Positions 6,678-14,791 are shown, counted from the stretch's first letter. The stretch is DNA of 36,475 nucleotides from Ktedonobacteria bacterium (GCA_027459785.1 DAIDGU010000027.1:1-36475); one strand, 5' to 3'. Program-made: numbers and translations. The notes: generated from the letters alone by a model not told the origin.

Positions 6678-8480
6678 GTGAATAATTCGCAGACGATCCA
6701 ATTCGGACGCCTTTTCGCACTGATTCTTCCCGTCATTTTCCTGGGGGCCATCAACTTGATCCTGCGGTTCGATCCCAATCGGCGGGTCGTCCGGCCCTCC
6801 CAGGCGCTCAAACACTACGAAGCCCTGGAGCGCGGCTGGAGCCTCTGGTCGCTGGTGGTGCGTGTCATCCTCAGCCTGTTTTTGGCGGATACCGTCCTGG
6901 CCATCCTCGCCCAGACCACACCGGACCCGGCCATCGTCGCGTGGTTGCCCGCGCCCTTGCGTTCGACCTCACCAGCACTCTCCGCGATCTATGTGGCGCT
7001 CACGTTCGTGGCGATCTGGAACGTCAAAAATCTCAAACGTTTGACGGTGAGCATCTGGGATTATGTGGCGGAATCGGTGTTGGTGTTTCAGGATTGGCGT
7101 TCCCTGCGCGACCATGATGATTTTCGGCCTTCCTTGCGTCTGGGCAACTATCGTTTTCGCATGAAATGGTGGTTCAAAACCAACTTAGAGGCGGTCACGT
7201 CCTTGCAACTGCGCATGATCCTGGATGCGCCGACGCTGACGGATTTCCAAAATCAAGTCAAAAACGGCGACTTTCCGGCGGCCTTTCGCTTGAAAAACAC
7301 GCGGGGAAAAGCGCTTTTGTCTTCGCGTCCGTGGGGTCTGTTGCTGGGGCCGATCAAAACGATCATGCTGGATAGCGTCGCGGGTTTCCGGCGCGGCAAA
7401 GGGCGACGGGGCGACACCTACGATCATGGCATCTTTTACGCCGAACCCTTGTGGGAGATCTGGCAAGACCAACTTGATCCGCAGACGAACCAGCGTATCA
7501 CCACCCGGCAGCAGATGGCGGAGATGCTGTACCGTGATCTGCGCGCGACGATCACTTGCCCCGCCTGCCTGAACGACGAGGCGCAGCGCGCCACCTGCGA
7601 ACGGTGCGCCCATTCCGGTGCCTTCATGCCGCCTTGCCCCGCCTGTAAGGGCAAAGGCGCGCAAAATAAGATTCGCTGCCAACTGTGTGACGGACTGGGC
7701 TTAAACCAAACTCCCGTCCCTGTACAGTTTTTGGAGCGCCTGCAATATCTGTGGGTGGCGCGCAATGCGGACTTTGTGCGGCAAACGTTCCGCGTCTGGC
7801 TCACGAACATGGCGTATAGCTGTGCCTTCGCGCTCCTCGTCATCATCTACCTCCTCACCTTCTGGCTCAGTGGTGCCGCGCTGACGATCGACACGCTCAT
7901 CCAGATCTTCCTCTTCGCGGGCGCGTCGCTGGTGGGTTGTGTCGGGGCGGCGATCATCCTGGTCTTTGGCAAAACCTTCAACAGTTCGGGGACGTTTTAC
8001 GCCTCCTTCCCACTGCGCGTGACCAAATTTGGCGATCTGCTCTGGACAAAGTTCATGGCCATCATCACCGCCTTGTCGTTTGGCATCCTGTTCATCGACA
8101 CGACGCTGGTCCTCAGCCAATATTTCTTTGGCGGCTCCTCAGACACCATCGTCTATAGCATTGTGGCGATTTTCGGGCTGACGCTGCTGGCCCTGTTGCT
8201 GAGCGTGAGCGGCGTCGTTCAGGTACATCGCGCCATGAAAGATGCCAAGCAGTCGCGCCTGGATGAACTGGAACACTGGCTGAACGATCCCAAAGTGCGT
8301 GAGCGCAACTTCGACCGCTCTCAGGAAGAAGATCTCTTCAAAGAGGTCCGCGAGATGACGGAATGGCCGATTGATGGCACGGTCATCCTGGGCGTGATCA
8401 GCGGGATCGTGCTGCCGCTGCTGCTCGCCCTCGCCAGCATCGCAACCTCCAGTTCGTTCTTCAGCCACCTGTTCCACTGA
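6678..8480 (+). CDS. Polytopic membrane protein with a central four-CxxC zinc domain
   Basis: This 600-residue protein starts at GTG 6678, with AGGAGG at 6664-6669. Hydrophobic segments lie at about 12-29, 57-79 and 100-116, then at 375-400, 405-430, 455-480, 490-515 and 570-592. Between the two membrane halves is a soluble region with CPAC (294-297), CERC (307-310), CPAC (320-323) and CQLC (334-337). This matches the spacing idea of the DnaJ cysteine-rich domain, where four CxxC pairs bind two zincs, and one pair is followed by the DnaJ-like KGKG. No J domain is present. A charged helical stretch (about 515-555) precedes the last membrane segment. I do not recognise the family; a chaperone-like or protein-quality role at the membrane is only a guess. 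Confidence 0.8.
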   Translation: MNNSQTIQFGRLFALILPVIFLGAINLILRFDPNRRVVRPSQALKHYEALERGWSLWSLVVRVILSLFLADTVLAILAQTTPDPAIVAWLPAPLRSTSPALSAIYVALTFVAIWNVKNLKRLTVSIWDYVAESVLVFQDWRSLRDHDDFRPSLRLGNYRFRMKWWFKTNLEAVTSLQLRMILDAPTLTDFQNQVKNGDFPAAFRLKNTRGKALLSSRPWGLLLGPIKTIMLDSVAGFRRGKGRRGDTYDHGIFYAEPLWEIWQDQLDPQTNQRITTRQQMAEMLYRDLRATITCPACLNDEAQRATCERCAHSGAFMPPCPACKGKGAQNKIRCQLCDGLGLNQTPVPVQFLERLQYLWVARNADFVRQTFRVWLTNMAYSCAFALLVIIYLLTFWLSGAALTIDTLIQIFLFAGASLVGCVGAAIILVFGKTFNSSGTFYASFPLRVTKFGDLLWTKFMAIITALSFGILFIDTTLVLSQYFFGGSSDTIVYSIVAIFGLTLLALLLSVSGVVQVHRAMKDAKQSRLDELEHWLNDPKVRERNFDRSQEEDLFKEVREMTEWPIDGTVILGVISGIVLPLLLALASIATSSSFFSHLFH

Positions 8481-8506
8481 GGCTGCTGGCCCGGTTGCGC
8501 TTGCCT

Positions 8507-8650
8507 CCATACAACCAAACACCCGGCAGAATCGAACTGAACAAGAAGCACACGGCGGTCTCCCTCACCGCAAAGGGGGGATTTCACGGTGGAGCTTTTT
8601 GCCAAAGAAGCGCCGGTCACGGTGATCAATTTTAGGCGTGTGGGCTGAGG
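8507..8650 (+). pseudogene. Cyclophilin (peptidyl-prolyl isomerase) 5' remnant, copy 1
   Basis: Reading forward from 8507, the frame PYNQTPGRIELNKKHTAV continues SLTAKG. After a one-base shift it gives FTVELFAKEAPVTVINF, clearly the N-terminal strand region of a cyclophilin-type isomerase (usual form GDFTVELFAKEAPVTVNNF). There is no start codon or Shine-Dalgarno site, and similarity fades after TGGGCTGAGG near 8650. It begins about 25 bases after the stop of the membrane protein gene. Two further decayed copies in the same orientation occur at 10464-10635 and 11557-11694. The rest of the isomerase (about 130 residues) is absent. Confidence 0.8.
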
Positions 8651-8680
8651 TTTTTTGTAGGAGCCAATTTATCCTATGCT

Positions 8681-8710
8681 TTCATGTTAACCAAGGATGA
8701 GAGGTATAAT
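8681..8710 (+). promoter_or_regulatory. Candidate promoter of the ATPase gene
   Basis: A perfect TATAAT lies at 8705-8710, 30 bases before the chosen GTG start, with a weak TTCATG at 8681-8686 (18-base spacer). It sits immediately past the end of cyclophilin remnant 1. The upstream in-frame ATG at 8684 lies within this promoter, which is why I do not use it as the start. Confidence 0.5.
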
Positions 8711-8740
8711 TGTGTCATTAACCACAAGGAGAGTACAATC

Positions 8741-10399
8741 GTGGGAAATACAATCGCTCGTAACTTTACGTTTGGTGCTCCTGTTGCTGAGTACGATCAG
8801 TTTCTTGCAGATGCATTTTTCGATTCAAGTGATTACCTTGCAATTGAGGCTTACGACGACTCTCGTCGTTTTATTATCGGAAGAACGGGAAGTGGTAAAT
8901 CTGCCTGCTTTAAACAACTTGAAAAGCGTTTTCCTAGCAAAGTCGTCCGAGTTGATCCTCAAGAGTTAGCTCTTCATTATATTCTCAATATAGGAGTTGT
9001 TGATGTCCTGCAAGGGATGGACGTGCATCTAGAGCCTTTTTTTCGAGCACTGTGGACACACGTGATCATGGTGGCTGTAATTAGGCATAAAACGTCGCGT
9101 GCTAATCAAAGTGATGGATTGAGCTGGTTGCGAAGTCTTTTTCAATCTAAGGGGCGACGTGAAGCAATTGCATACGTTGATTCTTACGGGGAAACATTTT
9201 GGCAAGATACAGAAACTATAGTCAAACAAGTTGTAGAGCGATTGCAAGAAAAAATTAATAATGCTGCGCAAGGATTACTTCCTAGCTGGCCATTGCAGTT
9301 TGGCGTTAAACAGGAAAGAGAAATTAGTAAGGTTACTGAGATACAGCGAAACCTTCGTTTTCGCTTTCAAACAATCGTAAACGAATCTCAAATCCCTCGA
9401 TTGAATGAGGTGGTTAGAGCCGTAGATCAGGATCTTTTAGGTTCACCTAGAGAGCATCTTTATCTTGTAATAGATGATCTTGATAAAGATTGGGTAGAAA
9501 GTAACTTAGCGCAACTTCTCATTCGATGCCTTTTTGATGTTGTGCTGGATCTTACTCATCATATTCGACATCTTAAAATCCTTGTAGCTTTGCGAACAAA
9601 TATTTTCCAAAAATTAGACTTTGCTCGAAACACTCAGCAAGAAGAGAAACATTCTTCACTTGTATTGCGATTGAGGTGGGAGCCATCAGATTTGAAGAAA
9701 CTCTTGGAAGAACGGGTTCACGCAGCATCTATACGATATAAAATCGATCCTCCTTGGACATTAGGTAATATATTGACACAAACAAGCTCCCAAAACGCGG
9801 TCGACCCCCTAAATTATATCTTGGAGCGGACGTTTTTAAGACCTCGCGATGTTATTTCATACTCGAATGAGTGTTTAACCCAAGCTGTGGGAAAAGAAAC
9901 AATTACTATGAACGATATACACAACGCCCAAAAAAGATATTCAGAAGAACGATTAACTGCACTTCGCGATGAATGGAAAGATCCTTATCGAGATATTGAT
10001 AAAGTACTTTTAAAGTTTCAAAATGCTTCTTCACGGCTCAATAGAGAGGAGCTAACAGCAATTTTCAACGAAATTGCTCTGCTAACTGTTGACGAAAGCT
10101 ATGAAGGTAAAGAATGGCTTTCACCTATGTGTAAAGCTGCAATTGATTCTAATTTTTCTTCTTTGGAAGAATGGTATAAGTATTACGGGGATTTATTCGG
10201 TTTACTTTTTAAGATATCTTTTTTAGGAGTGGCGAAAAAACAAGGGACAAGAGATAGCCGTAGTCCAAGATCAACAGTAATATATTCATATTTAGAAGAA
10301 GAACGTGCTCAAAGGGCTACCGATCACTTAGAATCGATCTCCAGTTTTTATATACATCCAGCCTTCCATCACGTCTTAAACATCGCCGTTTTAGAGTAA
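8741..10399 (+). CDS. P-loop ATPase resembling the Sll1717 family
   Basis: This is a 552-residue protein. Walker A is GRTGSGKS (residues 47-54) in RRFIIGRTGSGKSACFKQLE, followed by VVRVDPQELALHYI. Walker B is HLYLVIDDLDKDW (about 239-251). ILVALRTNIF is a sensor-like strand, and LRPRDVISYSNECL (about 380-395) resembles the tail of KAP/AAA-type STAND relatives. This order fits the family called P-loop ATPase Sll1717, which is my best recollection rather than a search result. The GTG at 8741 has AAGGAG at 8726-8731. Codon use is strikingly A/T-rich at third positions, unlike both flanks, so horizontal transfer is likely. It is followed by a cyclophilin remnant and then a TIR-like gene with the same composition. 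A sensor or motor role in an anti-phage module with that TIR protein is inferred. Confidence 0.75.
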   Translation: MGNTIARNFTFGAPVAEYDQFLADAFFDSSDYLAIEAYDDSRRFIIGRTGSGKSACFKQLEKRFPSKVVRVDPQELALHYILNIGVVDVLQGMDVHLEPFFRALWTHVIMVAVIRHKTSRANQSDGLSWLRSLFQSKGRREAIAYVDSYGETFWQDTETIVKQVVERLQEKINNAAQGLLPSWPLQFGVKQEREISKVTEIQRNLRFRFQTIVNESQIPRLNEVVRAVDQDLLGSPREHLYLVIDDLDKDWVESNLAQLLIRCLFDVVLDLTHHIRHLKILVALRTNIFQKLDFARNTQQEEKHSSLVLRLRWEPSDLKKLLEERVHAASIRYKIDPPWTLGNILTQTSSQNAVDPLNYILERTFLRPRDVISYSNECLTQAVGKETITMNDIHNAQKRYSEERLTALRDEWKDPYRDIDKVLLKFQNASSRLNREELTAIFNEIALLTVDESYEGKEWLSPMCKAAIDSNFSSLEEWYKYYGDLFGLLFKISFLGVAKKQGTRDSRSPRSTVIYSYLEEERAQRATDHLESISSFYIHPAFHHVLNIAVLE

Positions 10400-10463
10400 T
10401 GAAGCGGATGAGATGTGCTAGGACTTTTTGGCTCGGTTAAAGATGCTATTACTTTAAATACAT

Positions 10464-10635
10464 AGAAAGGAGAGCAAGAACATAGCGAAGTAATACAACC
10501 AAGCATTAGGCATACAGATCGAACTGAATAAGAAACACCGGTGGTCTCCCATAGCGTCAAGGACGATTTCACCGAGGATCTTTTCGTCAAAGAAGCACCC
10601 GTCATGGTAAACAATTTCGTCATTCTGGGCTAGGG
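10464..10635 (+). pseudogene. Cyclophilin 5' remnant, copy 2
   Basis: GAAAGGAG at 10465-10472 is followed by ATA GCG AAG TAA TAC AAC CAA, where a start ATG has become ATA and a Gln codon has become TAA. Further on IQIELNKKH, a scrambled patch, and then DDFTEDLFVKEAPVMVNNF and VILG before a TAG are readable. This is the same segment as copies 1 and 3, aligned at TACAACCAA (10494). Both ends of the copy blend into unrelated sequence. It lies between the ATPase and the TIR-like gene and cannot encode an enzyme. Confidence 0.8.
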
Positions 10636-10694
10636 TTGCCTAATGTTGTATGCTATGATGTGTAAGGTGCTATTTCAACCAAATGGAGGAACGA

Positions 10695-11558
10695 ATGTCT
10701 CGGAAACAATCTCAACAACCAGATGAGTCAAATGAGCCGTTACAACTAATGTGTTCTCGCGAAGAAGCTGCCAGTAAAATTAACGATCAAATTACAAAGG
10801 GAGTTGTTTTACGGGACGAAGATATTTCAAGTGTTGAGCAATTTGAAGAACGACAATCAGCTTACTATAGATGGGATGATTATAATGTGTCATTACTCAG
10901 GTTGTTGTTTAATACTGGCGAGATTATCAGACAATATCGCGATTTGATTTATATTAGCTCACTAAGGGTGCGTAGTTTAGGCGAGAAAATAGCAGAGTTA
11001 AATGAGGATATTGACAGGAAATTAAATAAACTACGATCGGTTGCTGAACGTCTGGAATTATTTCCAGTGTCATTAGCAATCGAACAAAAAGCGCAAATTT
11101 TATCATCAGTGCCAGCAAATAATTCGGTTTTTGTTGTTCATGGCCATAATGCTGATGTAAAAAATCAAGTTGCTCGATTTCTGGAACGCATAGGGCTTAA
11201 GGTTGTTATTCTTCATGAGCAAGCCGATCAAGGAAAAACGATTATCGAAAAATTTGAATACTACGCCAATTTCTGTAGTTTTGCGATTGTTTTGTTGACA
11301 GCTGATGATATGGGTTATCCTAAAAATAAATCAAAAGAAGTAAAGCCACGAGCCAGACAAAACGTTATTTTAGAGCTTGGCTATTTTTTAGCGAAATTTG
11401 GGAGAAGTCGAGTATGTGCTTTGCTAGAAAGAAACGTTGATTTACCTTCAGATTATCAAGGCATGTTGTGGAAATCTCTAGAGGATGGTTCATGGGAGTT
11501 TCAGTTGGCAAAGGAAATCAAGGCTGCTGGTATCGCAGTAGATCTAAACAAACTATAA
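10695..11558 (+). CDS. TIR-like nucleotide-binding effector (PF10137-type)
   Basis: This is a 287-residue protein. Residues 1-140 are helical and charged (a coiled-coil-like stretch around RSLGEKIAELNEDIDRKLNK). The C-terminal half is a TIR-like domain: SVFVVHGHNADVKNQVARFL, then VVILHEQADQGKTIIEKFE, FAIVLLTADDMG, RARQNVILELGYFLAKFGR and a final GSWEFQLAKEIKAAG. This is the predicted nucleotide-binding TIR-like family used as an NAD-consuming effector in CBASS and Pycsar relatives; NADase activity here is inferred. I chose the ATG at 10695 because GGAGGA lies 6 bases upstream and overlaps the earlier in-frame ATG at 10683. A TATGAT is at 10654-10659. It shares the A/T-rich composition of the ATPase gene 295 bases upstream. 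No cyclase or SAVED/STING partner is present, so the trigger is not a known cyclic-nucleotide system here. Confidence 0.85.
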   Translation: MSRKQSQQPDESNEPLQLMCSREEAASKINDQITKGVVLRDEDISSVEQFEERQSAYYRWDDYNVSLLRLLFNTGEIIRQYRDLIYISSLRVRSLGEKIAELNEDIDRKLNKLRSVAERLELFPVSLAIEQKAQILSSVPANNSVFVVHGHNADVKNQVARFLERIGLKVVILHEQADQGKTIIEKFEYYANFCSFAIVLLTADDMGYPKNKSKEVKPRARQNVILELGYFLAKFGRSRVCALLERNVDLPSDYQGMLWKSLEDGSWEFQLAKEIKAAGIAVDLNKL

Positions 11559-11694
11559 AGGAGGCATCATAGTAGGAAAGCAGTACAACCAACAACCGGC
11601 GATATAGATCGATTCCAATAAAAAAATACAGGCCGATCTTTCACGGCGAGAAGGGTGATTTCACCGTTAGAGCTTTTTGCAAAAGAAGCGCCCA
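11557..11694 (+). pseudogene. Cyclophilin 5' remnant, copy 3
   Basis: A strong AAAGGAGG (11557-11564) begins inside the TIR gene's stop codon. ATA GTA GGA AAG CAG TAC AAC CAA CAA CCG GCG ATA TAG ATC GAT follows at 11569, i.e. a cyclophilin start MVGKQYNQQPAMQID with ATG to ATA and CAG to TAG changes. The segment GATTTCACCGTT, then GAGCTTTTTGC and AAAAGAAGCGCCC, encodes DFTVELFAKEAP after a one-base shift. Similarity stops at about 11694. It shows that a cyclophilin frame once began directly behind the TIR gene, with 10 bases between them. Confidence 0.8.
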
Positions 11695-11790
11695 TAGATG
11701 AGTTATGAGACATATTGCTCAGATGCATAACCGTTGAAATATTCCTTTCCGTCCTCTGTGTTTGCTTTGCGCGTGTCCCATACAATGCAG

Positions 11791-11820
11791 TATAGTGAAG
11801 TATCTGGTCATCAAGGGGAG
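11791..11820 (+). promoter_or_regulatory. -10 box and ribosome site of the acetyltransferase gene
   Basis: TATAGT (11791-11796), with TTGCGC 18 bases upstream, forms a plausible promoter, and AGGGGAG (about 11814-11820) precedes the ATG at 11826. Base composition returns to the G+C-rich host style just here, so the A/T-rich islet ends before this point. Confidence 0.35.
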
Positions 11821-11825
11821 ATCAT

Positions 11826-12629
11826 ATGTTGCCTGCATCTGCCGCCTCAGATGCCATCATTGCTGCCACCGTGGCCAATTATCGCGCGTATTTCCAAGGC
11901 TTCGCGTGCTTGCCACACTGCGAATATCACGAAGAGGATGACTGCACCTGGTTTTTAGGCTTCGGCGCGCCGGGCAATGTCATATTGCGAAGCGACTTCA
12001 CCACCGAAAATGCCGAAGCGCGCGTAGCAGAGGTGCTGGCACAGGTGGCACGGCGTGTTCACAGCATTGAATGGCTGACCGAACCTGCTCCCCAGCCGCC
12101 ACATCTCGCGCAGATCCTCCAGGCGCGTGGGCTGACGCCTGAAGCGCGCCATCCCGTAATGACGGTGCCGTTGACACAGGTAGCGTGGGAGACGCCCGTT
12201 CCTGCCGAGTTGCGCATCGAGCCGGTGCGCGATGAGGCGATGCTGCAAGATTGGCTGATAGCCTCGGCAGCAGGTTTCGAGGCCGAGATGCCAAAGGTGC
12301 AGCCCTATTATAACACGTATGCCTGTTTGGGTTTCGCGCCAGAAGGAGCCTTTCAGCACTTCGTTGGGTATTCCGATACTACACCTGTGACCTCGTCCAC
12401 CCTTCTGCTAGCTGGCGGGCTGGCAGGAATCTATGATGTGAGTACGGCACCACAGATGCGGCACCGTGGTTGTGGCACGGCTATCACCCTGGCATGCCTT
12501 CGCATGGCAGCCGAACGAGGCTATCATCACGCCGTTTTACAAGCTTCTGAAGAAGGCGAACCGCTCTATCGCCGTCTGGGCTTTGCCACCCGCTATTATG
12601 AAGCCAACTATCGATGGTCACGGTCTTGA
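11826..12629 (+). CDS. GNAT-family N-acetyltransferase
   Basis: This 267-residue protein has the acetyl-CoA-binding core in its last third: LAGIYDVSTAPQMRHRGCGT, AITLACLRMAAERGYHHAVL and ASEEGEPLYRRLGF. These correspond to the GNAT pyrophosphate-binding loop (here RHRGCGTA in place of QxxGxG/A) and the C-terminal YxxxGF element. The N-terminal half is a second, diverged GNAT-like or substrate-binding region (NVILRSDF, PPHLAQILQARGL). The acyl acceptor cannot be predicted. It is monocistronic; an IS1-type element starts about 120 bases downstream. Confidence 0.9.
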   Translation: MLPASAASDAIIAATVANYRAYFQGFACLPHCEYHEEDDCTWFLGFGAPGNVILRSDFTTENAEARVAEVLAQVARRVHSIEWLTEPAPQPPHLAQILQARGLTPEARHPVMTVPLTQVAWETPVPAELRIEPVRDEAMLQDWLIASAAGFEAEMPKVQPYYNTYACLGFAPEGAFQHFVGYSDTTPVTSSTLLLAGGLAGIYDVSTAPQMRHRGCGTAITLACLRMAAERGYHHAVLQASEEGEPLYRRLGFATRYYEANYRWSRS

Positions 12630-12751
12630 TCCTGTGCTGTGCCTCACAGCTCGTCTGGCAATCAACGTCTCATCTTTTAAGAGTATCGCTATGGGGTGAG
12701 ATAGCATTTTGCCTCCATTATGGCTTGATTTTGTTCTGTGTTAGAATAACC

Positions 12752-12777
12752 GGTAGTGACTCTTGCAGGGAGTGGTA
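12752..12777 (+). repeat. Left terminal inverted repeat of the IS1-type element
   Basis: It starts GGTAGTGACTCT and ends AGTGGTA; the inner six or seven bases differ from the right copy. Confidence 0.85.
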
Positions 12778-12802
12778 CAATACGCAGAAAAAGGAAAGAG
12801 CG

Positions 12803-13828
12803 ATGTCTCCTGAGTCCCCCCAGCCCTCTTGTCCGAACCCCGACTGCCCCCAGCCGCATGTCATACGCAATGGCAGCAAGAATGGACGCAAACGCTATCA
12901 CTGCCGCGACTGTGGCCGGTTCTGGGGAGAAACCGAAGGGACGCCGCTGTACGGCTTGAAGACGCCGGTGGCGGAGATTGCCCAAGCGTTGCTCGTCGTC
13001 ATGCGGCGGGGGAGCTTGCGTGCGGCGGAGGAGATCACGGGCCACAAATATGAAACGATTGGGACCTGGCTGCGGCGTGCTGCCGAGCATGCGGTGGTAT
13101 TAAGCGAGGCGATGAGCCAGGATCTCCACCTGAGTGCAGTGGAAATCGATGAGTTTTGGTCGTTCGTGCAGAAAAAAACGGCGACCGAGCGGATACCGGC
13201 GCACGCTGGGGCTGCCTCGTCCAAGACCGACCGACCCGCTTCAGCGCGGCCAGCGAGCCAGCGCCACCGGACGCATCGGTGAGGACCTCGTGGACCGTGC
13301 GGTCCAGCAGACGGTGAGACGCAGCCAGCGGCGTCCTCTGACGTGGTACAGCGATGGCTGGCAGGGCTATCGGGCCATCCTCGTCCGCGCCTATCGCCAG
13401 CCGCTCTACACCGGGCGGCGTGGGCGCCCCGCTTGACGGTTCCAGAGACGCTGTGCCTGACCCAAAGTGTCAAACATCGTGCTGCACACGGCCATCTCCG
13501 CGCGGTCGAAATCGTGGATGCGCTGGGAAAGCAGGCTGAGACACCAGGCACCGTGCATATCGAGCGCGTCAATGGCAGCTTACGGGATCGCGTCAACGCC
13601 CTCACGCGCAAAACCCATGCCTTTGCCAAGCGAGATGCCACATGGGATGCCCTCGTCACCCTGGCGCTGTTCGAACACAAGTGGCTCCGCCCCCATCGTG
13701 CCTTGCGCCGCCCGCTCAGCAGTCCTCTTGCGCAGCATGCTCGCTATCACCACTCCTCCCCGGCGATGGCTCTCGGCTTGACTGACCATGTGTGGTCGTG
13801 GCAGGCGTTTCTTACCACTCCTGTATAG
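12803..13828 (+). pseudogene. IS1-type transposase with multiple frameshifts
   Basis: ATG at 12803 follows AAAAAGGAAAG. Frame one reads CPNPDCPQPHVIRNGS, GRKRYHCRDCGRFW (InsA-type zinc finger), an HTH (RRGSLRAAEEITGHKYETIG) and AVEIDEFWSFVQKK, with the first DDE Asp. Near 13172-13195 the frame shifts by -1 to give DTGARWGCLVQDRPTRF. It shifts again near 13245 to ASATGRIGEDLVDRAVQQT and TWYSDGWQGYRAIL, and again near 13430 to LTVPETLCLTQSVKHR, HIERVNGSLRDRVNALTRK and WLRPHRALR. IS1 elements use a programmed -1 shift at an A-rich slip site, and an A7 run sits at 13172-13178, so the first shift could be programmed. The second and third have no such site and mark decay. Confidence 0.8.
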
Positions 13829-13838
13829 AGTCACTACC
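13813..13838 (-). repeat. Right terminal inverted repeat of the IS1-type element
   Basis: It is the complement of the left repeat at its outer 12 and inner 7 bases (GGTAGTGACTCT and AGTGGTA when read on the minus strand). Confidence 0.85.
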
Positions 13839-14023
13839 CAATTTATGAGTAGGTGGGCTACTTCTTCAGCAGCATATTGCACCTTCAATTCGAGCGTTTC
13901 CTTGTGCGTCGCGGTGCCATAGCGTGATAGGACGCTCACGAAGTCGCCTTGCCATGATGAAAAGATGTGGTGCTGAATATCAATATCAGCGATATGATAG
14001 CGCACCGTGGCAAGATTTATCAC
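13839..14023 (-). pseudogene. 5' part of a small unknown gene cut by the IS1-type element
   Basis: From a GTG at 14023, read leftwards, the frame gives VINLATVRYHIADIDIQHHI, SSWQGDFVSVLSRYGTATH, ETLELKVQYAAEEVAHLLIN and meets the right end of the IS element after about 61 codons. On the far side of the element (12751 downwards) only a few more codons would remain before a stop, depending on frame. The element therefore removed the last residues of a roughly 70-residue protein. There is no good ribosome site, so the true start may be further up in a damaged stretch. I do not recognise the family. The rest of 14024-14113 holds nothing I can support. Confidence 0.45.
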
Positions 14024-14113
14024 AGCTAACAGCGGGTACGCGGACGCGCTGCATCATGCCCATACAGCAATCGTTTGGGCGGATGAGAATATGACAATCA
14101 TAGGCGAGTTGCC

Positions 14114-14680
14114 TTATTGGCCCAGTGGCGCGCGGGCCAGGCAGGTGTAACGCGCGCCGGTAGGGGCCAGGTCGCTGCGCATGACGCTGATTGCCGTGAC
14201 GGAGAGATTTGGTCCCTGGGTTGGGTCGGCGAGGGCGTCGTGCAAGGCGGCGGCTTCCGGCGGCGCGAGGGGCTGGCGCAGCCGCGCCAGGGTGATGTGC
14301 GGGCTGAAGCGCTCGTCGTGGCGCAGCGCATGTTCCGCCAGGGCCGCCGCCACGCGCGCCTGCGTCGCCCGCAGCGCTTGCACGTCTCCCCCGACGCCCA
14401 CCCAGATGACACGTGGTGCGTGCAGGTCGCCGAAGGTTCCCAGACCGCCGGCATGCAGCACGAAAGGCGCGCTGGCCGTGGCCGCGACACGCGCCGCCCC
14501 TTGCGCCGCGATCACCTGTGCGTCGTCCAGTTCGCCCAGGAAGGCCAGCGTGATGTGCCAGGTCGCGCTGCCGACGAAGCGCACGCCGGGCAGCGCCGCG
14601 CGCAGCGGTGCCACCTGCGCCGCGATGAAGGCGCGCGTGGTGTCATCCAGTTCGATTGCGAGGAAAGTGCGGGTGGTCAT
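14114..14680 (-). CDS. thpR: RNA 2',3'-cyclic phosphodiesterase (2'-5' RNA ligase-like)
   Basis: This 188-residue member of the 2H phosphoesterase superfamily has the two HxTx motifs HITLAFLGEL (about residues 42-51) and HITLARLRQ (about 125-133), each with a catalytic His. RTFLAIELDD at the N terminus and VRFVGSATWHITL are typical of ThpR. The enzyme opens 2',3'-cyclic phosphates to 2'-phosphates; its biological substrate is uncertain. I chose the ATG at 14680, preceded by AAAGGA, because the 32-codon upstream extension is Ala/Arg-rich and has no homologous look. It is divergent from the small gene at 14830. Confidence 0.93.
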   Translation of the reverse strand: MTTRTFLAIELDDTTRAFIAAQVAPLRAALPGVRFVGSATWHITLAFLGELDDAQVIAAQGAARVAATASAPFVLHAGGLGTFGDLHAPRVIWVGVGGDVQALRATQARVAAALAEHALRHDERFSPHITLARLRQPLAPPEAAALHDALADPTQGPNLSVTAISVMRSDLAPTGARYTCLARAPLGQ

Positions 14681-14791
14681 GGCTAGGGTGTCCTTTCGCA
14701 GTGCTGCTGCTCGTGCGCTAGCTGAGTCCTTCGCCGTATAGCGGTTGCTGGCGTCAGTCGGCATGATCGAGCACAATGCCAGCGTGTTCTG

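Larger units (their letters stand above)
12752..13838 (+). mobile_element. Decayed IS1-family-type insertion sequence, about 1.09 kb
   Basis: The element is bounded by 26-bp imperfect terminal inverted repeats (12752-12777 and 13813-13838, about four mismatches). It encodes a single transposase region read in three frames. The protein opens with a zinc-finger of the InsA type, followed by a helix-turn-helix and a DDE domain. No clear target-site duplication is visible: the left flank ends GAATAACC and the right flank begins CAATTTAT. It has landed in a small minus-strand reading frame whose upstream part is at 13839-14023. Confidence 0.85.

Noticed and set aside
8321..8629. Minus-strand frames across the three repeated segments (also 10369-10623 and 11567-11785) that share GASL-KSS-like starts
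   Set aside because: I considered a repeated small-protein family, but the shared residues are just the antisense of the cyclophilin remnants and the frames lack ribosome sites.
8741..11558. Known CBASS, Pycsar or Thoeris system
   Set aside because: The TIR-like domain fits such effectors, but no cyclase, SAVED, STING or ThsA/ThsB-type partner is present.
12614..13282. 222-residue transposase frame starting at 12614
   Set aside because: The first 63 codons lie outside the left inverted repeat or upstream of a better start; the transposase start is ATG 12803.
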